In this document: piece by piece, positions 17,363-25,119 of the stretch | Numbering within the stretch: position 1 is the stretch's first letter | How the letters are laid out: every line of letters starts with the position of its first letter | NCBI RefSeq assembly: GCF_002086695.1 | Contig: NZ_MVIH01000012.1 | Coordinates: forward strand, 1-64,000 | From: Mycolicibacterium rhodesiae | Lineage (GTDB): Bacteria > Actinomycetota > Actinomycetes > Mycobacteriales > Mycobacteriaceae | DNA length: 64,000 bases | Direction: 5' to 3' | Notes under the pieces: generated by a model | What the model was told of the DNA's origin: nothing | Databases searched by the model: none | What the model saw: the letters and a program-made list of their open reading frames with translations, nothing else | Made by a program: the position numbers and the translations under genes

Positions 17363-18195
17363 CTCGCGGAGACCCACCCGGACAGCTCGTCGACCAGCAG
17401 TGCCAGCATCGGCGAACACCCGCTGTCCACTTTCACGGTAGCGAGGTCGTCACCCCGGGTCGGCCCGCGGTTGATGATGGCGATGGGCATCCCCAGCGCG
17501 GCGGCGTGCCGCACGAACCTATACCCGGAGAACACCGTCAATGACGATCCGGCCACCAGCAGCGCATCGGATGAGTCGACCAGTGAATATGCCTGGGCCA
17601 CAATTTCTTTGCGCACACTCTCGCCGAAGTACACGATGTCGGGTTTGAGCATCCCTGCGCACGACGGGCAGTCGATGAAGCGGAACGACTCCGTGTCGGT
17701 GACCATGGCATCCGCGTCGGGCGCTACCGCGATACCGCCGAGCCGCTCGGCCCGTTCGGCGAACCCCGGGTTGGCCGCCTCGAGTTCGTCGGCCAGTGCC
17801 GCGCGCGACATCGTGTGCCCGCAGTTCAAACACACCACCTGCGCGTAGGTGCCGTGCAAATTGATGACATTGCGGCTGCCGGCCTTGGTGTGCAGCAGGT
17901 CCACATTCTGGGTGATGATGCCGTTGACGACACCCGCGCGCTCCAGGTGGGCCAGCGCCCGGTGCCCGGCGTTGGGCATGGTCTGTGCCATGTGCCGCCA
18001 GCCCAGATGGTTGCGCGCCCAGTACCGCTGCCGGAACTCACGGCTGGAGGTGAACTGCCGGATCGTCATCGGATTGGCCGGCGGCGAGTCGGGGCCGCGG
18101 TAATCCGGAATGCCTGAGTCGGTGGAGATCCCCGCGCCGGTGAGCACGGCGACGCGCCGGCCCGCCAACAACGCGACGAGTTCGGGGCTTTCCAC
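17359..18195 (-). CDS. Sir2-family NAD-dependent protein deacylase
   Basis: A 278-residue sirtuin. Diagnostic parts are the NAD-binding VLTGAGISTDSGIPDYRG near residue 16, TQNVDLLHTKAG, the catalytic histidine in NLHGTYA, and a zinc-binding Cys4 set (CLNC and CPSC) followed by KPDIVYFGE. It looks closer to class II (SIRT4-like) sirtuins than to the CobB type, so the substrate acyl group is uncertain. The start is a GTG with TACTCT (minus strand, 18203-18208) seven bases before it, which suggests leaderless transcription. Confidence 0.88.
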   Translation of the reverse strand: MESPELVALLAGRRVAVLTGAGISTDSGIPDYRGPDSPPANPMTIRQFTSSREFRQRYWARNHLGWRHMAQTMPNAGHRALAHLERAGVVNGIITQNVDLLHTKAGSRNVINLHGTYAQVVCLNCGHTMSRAALADELEAANPGFAERAERLGGIAVAPDADAMVTDTESFRFIDCPSCAGMLKPDIVYFGESVRKEIVAQAYSLVDSSDALLVAGSSLTVFSGYRFVRHAAALGMPIAIINRGPTRGDDLATVKVDSGCSPMLALLVDELSGWVSAS

Positions 18196-18214
18196 GCCTT
18201 CCAGAGTAGGTGGG

Positions 18215-18790
18215 CTAGCCGAAGTTGGTGACGGGGCTCAGTACGTCGTGAGCGAACTGCGTGATGTTGAGCGTTGGATTGCCGTCCGGGTAGCTCACGG
18301 TGGCCAGCAGGTTGGCGCCGGCGTCGACGAAATCGCCGTCGGCGCGGCCCTGGTGCGTCGACGAGGTCACCAGGATGATCCCCGAGGTGTTGGCCTTCTT
18401 GGCCAGCGGCACCGAGAACTGGGCGTTCTGCACGGTGCTGTTGGCTTTGTCCTCGACGATGATCCGGCTGTCGGGGAAGTTCAGCATCAGCAGCATGCGG
18501 CGCATCTGCGCGGCCTCGGTCACCCCGTTCTGCGGGTTACCGCCGGTGACGATGATCGGGGAGTGCGGGTACATCTGAGCGACGGCGAGTCCGGTCAGCA
18601 CCCGGCGTCGCAGGATCATCCGCATCGAGCCGTCCGGCAGCAGGCCGTAACCCAGAACGACGATCGCCGGGTTGGAGAAGTCCTTGGCCGCGGCCACCGG
18701 CTCGGCGTGCGCCGCAGGCACGAGCTCGCCGATCAGCGTGGCGACGACCAGGAGCACGGCGCCGCAGGCGGCCTTCCATCGACGACGCAC
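18215..18790 (-). CDS. YdcF/DUF218-like secreted protein
   Basis: A 191-residue protein with a clear signal peptide (basic MRRRWK, hydrophobic core, AHA cleavage site near 28). The mature part has the DUF218/ElyC-SanA-like features IVVLGYGLLPDG, PIIVTGGNPQNGVTEA and ILVTSSTHQGRA. Related proteins act in envelope physiology, but no reaction is established. The start is GTG with GGAGGA close by. It lies 19 bases upstream of the sirtuin start on the same strand, so the two may be cotranscribed. Confidence 0.75.
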   Translation of the reverse strand: MRRRWKAACGAVLLVVATLIGELVPAAHAEPVAAAKDFSNPAIVVLGYGLLPDGSMRMILRRRVLTGLAVAQMYPHSPIIVTGGNPQNGVTEAAQMRRMLLMLNFPDSRIIVEDKANSTVQNAQFSVPLAKKANTSGIILVTSSTHQGRADGDFVDAGANLLATVSYPDGNPTLNITQFAHDVLSPVTNFG

Positions 18791-18866
18791 GCTTCCTCCG
18801 ACCCGTTCGACAGTGCTGATTGGCTAATCGCCCAGGTCATCACAGCTGTTACTCGCGTCTCAACTC

Positions 18867-19118
18867 TCACAGGTGCTCCATAGCCCGCGCCATCGCGGAA
18901 TGCTCCAGGAAGTCGTAGTGCGCGACGAGTCGCCGATGGCTGACAGAGGACTCGCGAGCCGCCCGGTGCGCCGCGATCCAGCGCGAGACCATGCCCGCCT
19001 TCGCGTGTGGCGAGATGGTGGCAGCCGTCAGCATCGTGACTTCGTGTTCGGTGATCAGCACGGTCGGCCGGGTGTCGACGACTCGAGGCTTCGGTCGGGC
19101 AGGCATGTGGATAGACAT
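18867..19118 (-). CDS. Small conserved-looking protein, function unknown
   Basis: An 83-residue reading frame without recognised domains. The product is basic and histidine-rich, with a predicted helical middle (TVLITEHEVTMLTAATISPHAKAG) and a C-terminal helix. The ATG at 19118 has GGGGGA five bases upstream, a good ribosome binding site, and codon use looks normal for the region. A hairpin GGCCGG-N5-CCGGCC lies just upstream at 19139-19155. I do not recognise the family. Confidence 0.5.
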   Translation of the reverse strand: MSIHMPARPKPRVVDTRPTVLITEHEVTMLTAATISPHAKAGMVSRWIAAHRAARESSVSHRRLVAHYDFLEHSAMARAMEHL

Positions 19119-19244
19119 TTCGATCCCCCGATCTGATGGGCCGGCACCTCCGGCCGTACTTCAGAACCTACGACCGGGCCTGCCCGAACGAGCGCGTAGA
19201 GCGCTACTCGAAACGGCTCCTGCTCAACCCATTTGGCGCACCCT

Positions 19245-19784
19245 TCAGGGCAGGCACTTCTCCGCCGCGACGATCTCGGCGCTCATGTTGCGCTCCATCA
19301 TCGCCAGGGCGGCCGCGCCTAGTTCGGCGTCGATGTGGGCCACCGCGTCCTTGGGCACCATCACCGAGTAATGGCGGACGTAGGCGTCCAGGGCGCTGTA
19401 GAGGATGCACTGTTCGGTGACCTGCCCGGTGAGAATCACCTTCTCGACTTCCAGCCGGGTCAACAGGTATTCCAACGGGGTGGCGTAGAAGGCACTGTGC
19501 CGCACCTTGGTCATGATCCGGGCGCCCTCGTGCGGGGCGATGGGGCGAACCAGTTCCGGCCGGGCCCCGTCCAGGGCGCTTCGTACGAGGTCACTGGGCT
19601 CTGCGGTGAAATCGCCATAGTTGTCATTGACGTAGATCAGTTCGACGTCGTCACGGCTCCTGGCCTCGTTGATCAGGTCAGCCAAGGGCTCGACGATGTC
19701 GGTGACGTTGTCGGCCAGCATGTCGGCGTCGGGATGTCGGTAGGCGTTGAGCATGTCGACTACCAAGAGCGCGGTATTGGACAT
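19245..19784 (-). CDS. Isochorismatase-family cysteine hydrolase
   Basis: A 179-residue hydrolase with the family triad: Asp10 in ALLVVDMLNAY, a lysine in IMTKVRHSAFYATPLEYLL, and the nucleophile cysteine in ILTGQVTEQCILYSA. The family includes nicotinamidase and N-carbamoyl hydrolases. It diverges from nadE with about 100 bases between starts. A role in NAD salvage is tempting, but the true pyrazinamidase metal site is not obvious, so this stays inference. Confidence 0.82.
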   Translation of the reverse strand: MSNTALLVVDMLNAYRHPDADMLADNVTDIVEPLADLINEARSRDDVELIYVNDNYGDFTAEPSDLVRSALDGARPELVRPIAPHEGARIMTKVRHSAFYATPLEYLLTRLEVEKVILTGQVTEQCILYSALDAYVRHYSVMVPKDAVAHIDAELGAAALAMMERNMSAEIVAAEKCLP

Positions 19785-19882
19785 GTCCCGCCGACTACCC
19801 GTTCAGGGCCGGACGACACGTCGGAGACGTCCGAAGGGTGGTTACCGTTTCCGCCACGGGAGTGACGGGCAACAATGGGGCC

Positions 19883-21925
19883 ATGGATTTCTACTCCGCC
19901 TACCGGCACGGGTTCGTGCGGGTCGCTGCGTGCACGCACCACACGGTGCTGGCAGACCCCGCCGCCAACGCCGAGTCGGTGCTGCGGATGGCGCGGGCCA
20001 ACCACGAGGACAGCGTTGCAGTGACGGTGTTCCCCGAGCTCACCTTGTCGGGCTACTCGATCGAGGACATCCTGCTGCAGGACTCGCTGCTGGATGCCGT
20101 TGAGGACGCGCTGCTCGACATCGTTGCGGCGTCGTCCGATCTGTTCGGCGTGCTGGTGGTCGGTGCGCCGCTGCGGTATCTGCATCGCATCTACAACACC
20201 GCGGTGGTCATCCATCGCGGTGCGGTGCTCGGGGTGGTGCCGAAGTCCTATCTACCGAACTACCGCGAGTTCTACGAACGCCGTCAGGTGGCGGCCGGTG
20301 ACGACATGCACAGCACGATCCGCATCTGTGGTGCCGATGTGCCTTTCGGACCTGACCTCCTGTTCGCCGCCGACGACGTGTCCGGTCTGGTGTTGCACGT
20401 CGAGATCTGCGAGGACATGTTCGTCCCGATTCCGCCGAGCGCCGAGGCGGCCTTGGCGGGTGCGACGGTGTTGGCGAACCTATCCGGTAGCCCGATCACG
20501 ATCGGCCGGGCCGAGGACCGCAAGCTACTGGCCCGTTCGGCGTCGGGGCGCTGCCTGGCTGCCTACATCTACGCCGCGGCCGGCGAGGGCGAGTCCAGCA
20601 CCGACCTGGCCTGGGACGGCCAGACGATGATTTACGAAAACGGCCGTCTGCTGGCCGAATCCGAGCGATTCCCGAAAGGTGAGCGACGCTCGGTCGCCGA
20701 CGTCGACCTGGATCTGTTGCGCTCTGAGCGGCTCCGGATGGGCACCTTCGACGACAATCGCCGCCACCATCAGGATCGGTTGACGTCGTTCCGCCGCATC
20801 GGTTTTCAACTCGACCCTCCGAGCGGGGACATCGGATTGATGCGCGAGGTGGAGCGGTTCCCGTTCGTGCCGAGCGATCCGCTTCGCTTGGAGCAGGATT
20901 GCTACGAGGGCTACAACATCCAGGTCGCCGGCCTCGAGCAGCGGCTACGTGCGCTGAACTATCCGAAGGTCGTGATCGGGGTGTCCGGCGGCCTGGACTC
21001 GACGCACGCTCTCATCGTCGCCGCGCGGGCGATGGACCGGGAAGGCCGGCCGCGCAGCGACATCCTGGCGTTCACCCTGCCCGGGTTCGCGACCGGTGAC
21101 CGCACCAAGAGTAATGCGATCAAGCTCTCGCAGGCGTTGGGAGTCACGTTCTCGGAGTTGGACATTCGGGACACGGCCACGCTGATGCTGAAGGAGATCG
21201 GTCACCCGTTCTCTCGCGGCGAGAAGGTGTACGACGTTACCTTCGAGAACGTGCAGGCCGGTCTGCGCACGGATTATCTGTTCCGGATCGCCAATCAGCG
21301 CGGCGGGATCGTCCTGGGTACCGGTGACCTCTCCGAACTCGGCCTGGGTTGGTCGACGTATGGGGTCGGCGATCAGATGTCGCACTACAACGTCAATGGC
21401 GGAGTGCCGAAAACCCTTATCCAGCATCTGATCCGGTGGGTGATCTCGTCCGGAGAGTTCTCCGACGAAGTCGGCGAGATCCTGCAGTCGGTCCTCGACA
21501 CCGAGATCACCCCCGAACTGGTGCCGACCGGTGAGGACGAGGAGATCCAGAGCAGCGAAGCCAAGGTCGGCCCGTACTCGCTGCAGGACTTCTCGCTGTT
21601 CCAGGTGTTGCGGTACGGCTTCCGGCCGTCCAAGATCGCGTTCCTGGCCTGGCACGCCTGGAGCGATCCCGCCGGCGGAGCCTGGCCGCCGGGCTTCCCC
21701 GAAGGTAAGCGTCCGGCCTACTCGCTCAAGGAGATTCGGCATTGGCTGAGTGTCTTCGTGCAGCGCTACTACTCGTTCAGCCAGTTCAAGCGGTCGGCGC
21801 TGCCGAACGGACCCAAGGTGTCGCACGGCGGATCGCTCTCGCCGCGCGGTGATTGGCGTGCCCCGTCGGACATGTCGGCGCGAATCTGGCTTGCCGAGAT
21901 CGAGCAGGAGATTCCGGAGGAGTGA
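19883..21925 (+). CDS. nadE: Glutamine-dependent NAD+ synthetase
   Basis: Last step of NAD synthesis: amidation of deamido-NAD with ammonia channelled from glutamine. The 680-residue enzyme has an N-terminal nitrilase-type glutaminase domain with the Glu-Lys-Cys triad (FPELTLSGYS, VVPKSYLPNY, VEICEDMF) and a C-terminal synthetase domain with the PP-loop IGVSGGLDSTHAL and LGTGDLSELGLGWSTYG. The length matches M. tuberculosis NadE. The frame is open to 19838, but the ATG at 19883 opens the conserved MDFYSAYRHGFVR. Confidence 0.96.
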   Translation: MDFYSAYRHGFVRVAACTHHTVLADPAANAESVLRMARANHEDSVAVTVFPELTLSGYSIEDILLQDSLLDAVEDALLDIVAASSDLFGVLVVGAPLRYLHRIYNTAVVIHRGAVLGVVPKSYLPNYREFYERRQVAAGDDMHSTIRICGADVPFGPDLLFAADDVSGLVLHVEICEDMFVPIPPSAEAALAGATVLANLSGSPITIGRAEDRKLLARSASGRCLAAYIYAAAGEGESSTDLAWDGQTMIYENGRLLAESERFPKGERRSVADVDLDLLRSERLRMGTFDDNRRHHQDRLTSFRRIGFQLDPPSGDIGLMREVERFPFVPSDPLRLEQDCYEGYNIQVAGLEQRLRALNYPKVVIGVSGGLDSTHALIVAARAMDREGRPRSDILAFTLPGFATGDRTKSNAIKLSQALGVTFSELDIRDTATLMLKEIGHPFSRGEKVYDVTFENVQAGLRTDYLFRIANQRGGIVLGTGDLSELGLGWSTYGVGDQMSHYNVNGGVPKTLIQHLIRWVISSGEFSDEVGEILQSVLDTEITPELVPTGEDEEIQSSEAKVGPYSLQDFSLFQVLRYGFRPSKIAFLAWHAWSDPAGGAWPPGFPEGKRPAYSLKEIRHWLSVFVQRYYSFSQFKRSALPNGPKVSHGGSLSPRGDWRAPSDMSARIWLAEIEQEIPEE

Positions 21926-22111
21926 TCAGCGGCGCGACTTCCGGTGTATCAGTTCGACAATTCCGCCGACAGCCGCGCCGGCCAGCACACCGACGGTCGA
22001 CCACCACCAATGTTCGGTAGCGGTGGCCAGGGTCACGCCCAGAATCAGACCGATGATCAACGGGACGTAGAGCCGGCTGGTCCTGGAGTGAGTGCTCTGC
22101 TCGCGTGCCAT
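21926..22111 (-). CDS. Small membrane protein
   Basis: A 61-residue protein with two hydrophobic segments (YVPLIIGLILGVTLATA and WSTVGVLAGAAVGGIVELI) joined by EHWWW, and a basic C-terminus. It has no recognised family. The frame extends to a TTG at 22129, but TAAGCT (minus strand, 22119-22124) stands seven bases before the ATG at 22111. That is the leaderless pattern and makes 22111 the better start. It converges with nadE with no gap. Confidence 0.65.
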   Translation of the reverse strand: MAREQSTHSRTSRLYVPLIIGLILGVTLATATEHWWWSTVGVLAGAAVGGIVELIHRKSRR

Positions 22112-22121
22112 TGAGACCAGC

Positions 22122-22298
22122 TTAGCCAACGTGAGGAACGACCCGGCCGGCCGCTGCGACGTAGTCCCGGTAGGCCTGGCCTTGCAACCGCAGCAGAGAC
22201 GGCTCCTCGACTACACGGACCTGAACCTCGATAGACGCGGCCAGCACGGCAAAGGCGATGAGCGTCAACATGTTCGGCGCGACGAGTACCACCGGGCA
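22122..22298 (-). pseudogene. C-terminal remnant of isoprenylcysteine methyltransferase-family gene
   Basis: About 58 codons on the minus strand read like the end of an ICMT-family membrane methyltransferase: NMLTLIAFAVLAASIEVQVR, then VVEEPSLLRLQGQAYRDYV and GRVVPHVG. The family pattern is RxxxEEPxLxxxxGxxYxxYxxxxxRxxP. Upstream of residue CPVVL the frame turns into arginine- and proline-rich nonsense overlapping the 3' end of the cation transporter gene, and no start suits the family. The rest of the gene, about 100 or more residues, is missing. I read it as a decayed fragment left when the metal cassette was placed beside it. Confidence 0.7.
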
Positions 22299-22314
22299 AT
22301 CCGCTGATCGCACG

Positions 22315-22986
22315 TCAATGTGACGGCGGGGGCGATGCCTCCCCCGGGCAACATTCGTCGTCGTCCATGGGTGGAGCGCAACAGGCGTCCCCGCGCCACG
22401 CCTGTATACCCTCGCGCGTCGCCACGCCGGCGATGACCAGCGCGGCGATCGGGTCCGCCCACCACCAGCCGGCGAGTGCATTGAGCAGCAGCCCGGCGAG
22501 CAGCACCGCGGACAGGTAGGTGCACAGCAGGGTCTGCTTAGAGTCGGCCACCGCCGACAAAGAGCCGAGCTCGCGCCCGGCGCGGCGCTGCGCCAAGGAC
22601 AACATGGGCATGATGGCCAGGCTGAGCGCGGCTAGTCCGATACCGATCGGGGAGTGGCGCGGTTCCTCAAGACCGATCAGCGATGACACCGCGTCGACGC
22701 TGACGTAAATGGCCAGTGCAAAGAACGAGCACGCGACGATCCGCAGCGCGGTCTTCTCCCGTGTCTCAGGGTCTTTCGCGGAGAACTGCCAGGCGATCGC
22801 GGCCGCCGAGGTCACCTCGATGATTGAATCCAAGCCGAAGCCAATCAAGGCGCCCGATGACACTCGTGCGCCCTCGGTGAGGGCGACGGCGGACTCGACG
22901 ACGTTGTAGGAGATCGTGGCCGCCACCAGCAGGCGGATCCGTCGCTTGAGTTGCGCTCGCCGGGCATGGGTGCTGAGCGTGACCAT
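22315..22986 (-). CDS. Cation efflux family transporter with Cys-rich tail
   Basis: A 223-residue membrane protein of the cation diffusion facilitator type with about five to six hydrophobic helices. GFGLDSIIEVTSA and the later SVADSKQ...ADPIAALVI supply acidic residues in the usual metal-site positions. The tail carries paired cysteines and acids (CCAPP, MDDDECCPG), a likely metal-binding end. Its ATG overlaps the stop of the upstream CmtR-like regulator by one base, so both are made from one transcript. Export of cadmium, lead or zinc is inferred from that regulator. Confidence 0.82.
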   Translation of the reverse strand: MVTLSTHARRAQLKRRIRLLVAATISYNVVESAVALTEGARVSSGALIGFGLDSIIEVTSAAAIAWQFSAKDPETREKTALRIVACSFFALAIYVSVDAVSSLIGLEEPRHSPIGIGLAALSLAIMPMLSLAQRRAGRELGSLSAVADSKQTLLCTYLSAVLLAGLLLNALAGWWWADPIAALVIAGVATREGIQAWRGDACCAPPMDDDECCPGEASPPPSH

Positions 22987-23315
22987 CAGCAGCAGTCCTC
23001 AGTGTCGGCGACCGAGCAGCAGGCCGGATCGACTGTGAGTACCAACCCGAGCAGATCGTCGAGAGCTTTGGCGATCCGGGCGTCGGCCAACTCGTAGCGG
23101 CTGCGCCGCCCTTCGGGTTCGGCCACCACCAGCCCGCAACCGCGCAGGCAGGCCAGGTGGTTGGACAGGATCTGGCGCGAGACCCCGATGGTCTCGGCCA
23201 GATCAGATGGGTAGCCGGGGCCGTCCCGCAGCAGAAGGAGGATTTCGGCCCGGGTGGGATCGGACAATGCGGAACCGAACCGGGCGAGGGCATCGCTGTG
23301 AGTGACGCTCTGCAT
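22986..23315 (-). CDS. cmtR: ArsR/SmtB-family metal sensor, CmtR-like
   Basis: A 109-residue winged-helix repressor. The core LGSALSDPTRAEILLLL analogue and the recognition helix VSRQILSNHLACLRGCGLV closely resemble CmtR of M. tuberculosis. CmtR binds Cd(II)/Pb(II) through Cys57, Cys61 and Cys102; here cysteines lie at 56, 60, 99 and 100, with two more at 108-109. It sits directly upstream of the efflux gene. TACTGT (minus strand, 23322-23327) is six bases before the ATG, and a palindrome overlaps that -10, so negative autoregulation relieved by metal is likely. Confidence 0.85.
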   Translation of the reverse strand: MQSVTHSDALARFGSALSDPTRAEILLLLRDGPGYPSDLAETIGVSRQILSNHLACLRGCGLVVAEPEGRRSRYELADARIAKALDDLLGLVLTVDPACCSVADTEDCC

Positions 23316-23321
23316 TTATCG

Positions 23322-23341
23322 ACAGTACAGCGTCAGCTGTA
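23322..23341 (-). promoter_or_regulatory. cmtR promoter with overlapping operator palindrome
   Basis: TACAGC at 23326-23331 and GCTGTA at 23336-23341 form a perfect inverted repeat with a four-base spacer. It overlaps the last bases of the predicted -10 TACTGT (23322-23327 on the minus strand), six bases upstream of the regulator's ATG. This is where an ArsR-type repressor would block transcription. Confidence 0.7.
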
Positions 23342-23357
23342 TTCAAGATAGGCTGAA

Positions 23358-24179
23358 CTACAGCCTGCCGTCGATGCGCAGGTCCGGGTGCACCCACTCC
23401 GGCGAGCGGCGTTCCTTGAACGCCATGAAGCCCTCGATGGACTCTGGTGATCCGAGACTGCGCTGCATCCCGATCCGGTCATAGAGCCCCAAATAGTTGT
23501 CGATGCTGGACTTCACCACCGAGCGGGCGACAGGAGCGGTGCGACAACACTGGGCGAGAACGTCGCGCGCCGTGTCGGCCAGGTCGTCGTGCGGGACCAC
23601 CCTGGCGACCATGCCCCACTTCAGCGCCTCCTCGGCGCTCAGCGTGCGACCGGTGAACATCAGGTCGCGCGTGCGAACCGGCCCGATCAGCCGGGCGAGC
23701 ATCTGGCTGTAGTAGGTGTCGGCGATTCCGCGGTAGAGCTCGGGGACGCGGAACGTCGCGCGGTCACTGACCACCGCCATATCGGCGCACAGCGCGATCT
23801 GCAGCCCGCCGCCCTGACACAGTCCGTTGACGGCAGCTACGACCGGTTTGGCGGACTGTCGCAGCGTGTCGAACGGCAACGCGTCCATGCCCAACGCCGC
23901 CCCGAACGTCAGCCAGTTGTCGACTCCGCCGCCGCCCATGTCGCCGCCGGGGGCGAACACGTCGCCGGTGCCGGTGATGAGCAGGCCGGCAAGATCGGGG
24001 TCAGCCCCCACGTGGTTGACCGCGTACTTGATGCCGAAGTACATCGCCGGTGTCATGGCGTTGCGCGCCTCGGGACGGTCCAGGGTGCACACCCCGAACG
24101 CGCCTTCCCGGGTGAATTTCAAGAACGGAGTGCCGAGCCAGTCACCCTCGGGCGGTCGCGGACTGTCGGTGTGTGTCAT
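23358..24179 (-). CDS. Enoyl-CoA hydratase/isomerase family protein
   Basis: Crotonase-fold enzyme of 273 residues. CTLDRPEARNAMTPAM opens the fold, the first oxyanion-hole segment reads APGGDMGGGG, and the second reads VNGLCQGGGLQIALCADM. The usual hydratase glutamates are not clearly placed, so the exact acyl-CoA reaction is open. The frame reaches a GTG at 24188, but TAGTGT (minus strand, 24187-24192) lies seven bases before the ATG at 24179 and favours that leaderless start. Confidence 0.83.
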   Translation of the reverse strand: MTHTDSPRPPEGDWLGTPFLKFTREGAFGVCTLDRPEARNAMTPAMYFGIKYAVNHVGADPDLAGLLITGTGDVFAPGGDMGGGGVDNWLTFGAALGMDALPFDTLRQSAKPVVAAVNGLCQGGGLQIALCADMAVVSDRATFRVPELYRGIADTYYSQMLARLIGPVRTRDLMFTGRTLSAEEALKWGMVARVVPHDDLADTARDVLAQCCRTAPVARSVVKSSIDNYLGLYDRIGMQRSLGSPESIEGFMAFKERRSPEWVHPDLRIDGRL

Positions 24180-24212
24180 CGGGTGCACACTATCGCCCCA
24201 ACCGTAAAGAAT

Positions 24213-25064
24213 TCAGTACTGGGTGAGGACGTCGTCGATCGCCTCACTGCGCGGTGCGCAATCGCCCGCGCCCTCGACCAGTGTCGCCAGCGCGCCTGCG
24301 GCGCAGGCCCGCCGTAGTGCGCGGTCGTGGCCGCCGGCCCAGCTGGACGCGAGCACGCCGGCGAAGACATCGCCTGCGCCGGTGGTGTCGATCGCCTCGA
24401 CCTCGGGACTGGGGACATCAACAGCACCGTGCGGGCCGCGGTAGGTCGCACCGCGTGATCCGCGGGTGACCACGAGATGCTCTGTGGGCCAACGCCAGTG
24501 CGGTTCCTCGGCCTCGTTGACGATGACGACGTCGGTGACGTCAGCGAGCTCGGCCAGTCCCGGGTCGGTGCTCACCGGGGAGGCGTTGACCATCACCGTC
24601 GCCCCGACAGAGCGCGCCTCCCGGGCGGCAGCCACGGCCGTCGCGACCGGCACCTCCAACTGGACGAGCAGCACCTCGCATTCGGATATGACGGCGCGGG
24701 CGGCCGCGTTGAGGGTCAGATGCCCGTTGGCTCCCGGTGCCACCACGATCATGTTCTCGCCGTGCTGGTCGACCAGGATGACCGCTCGGCCACTGGCAAC
24801 CGACAACGCCTCCACACCGTCGAGCCGGACACCATTGGTATGCAGATGGGCCCGCAACTCATCGGCCTCGCGGTCGGTGCCGACCGCTCCGACGAACTGC
24901 ACATCGGCGCCGGCCCGGGCCGCGGCCACCGCCTGGTTGCCGCCTTTACCGCCCGGGCCGGTCACCACCGACGAGCCCAGAACCGTCTCGCCGGCCCGGG
25001 GCAACGCAGTCACCCGGAAGAACTGATCGACGTTCACGCTGCCCACCACGCACACTCTGGTCAC
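24213..25064 (-). CDS. rbsK: Ribokinase-like PfkB-family sugar kinase
   Basis: A 283-residue kinase. The N-terminal signature VVGSVNVDQFFRV and GPGGKGGNQAVAAARAGA match ribokinase, and the C-terminal catalytic motif DTTGAGDVFAGVLA has the base aspartate. It would phosphorylate ribose or a related sugar; no ribose transporter is nearby. It corresponds in place to Rv2436. The start is GTG with TAACGT (minus strand, 25071-25076) six bases away, suggesting a leaderless transcript, divergent from proA. Confidence 0.88.
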   Translation of the reverse strand: MTRVCVVGSVNVDQFFRVTALPRAGETVLGSSVVTGPGGKGGNQAVAAARAGADVQFVGAVGTDREADELRAHLHTNGVRLDGVEALSVASGRAVILVDQHGENMIVVAPGANGHLTLNAAARAVISECEVLLVQLEVPVATAVAAAREARSVGATVMVNASPVSTDPGLAELADVTDVVIVNEAEEPHWRWPTEHLVVTRGSRGATYRGPHGAVDVPSPEVEAIDTTGAGDVFAGVLASSWAGGHDRALRRACAAGALATLVEGAGDCAPRSEAIDDVLTQY

Positions 25065-25119
25065 GCCCGTACGTTAGCCCCCACCTGCCGGTTGGTAGGG
25101 AGACCGATATCCTGGGCGG

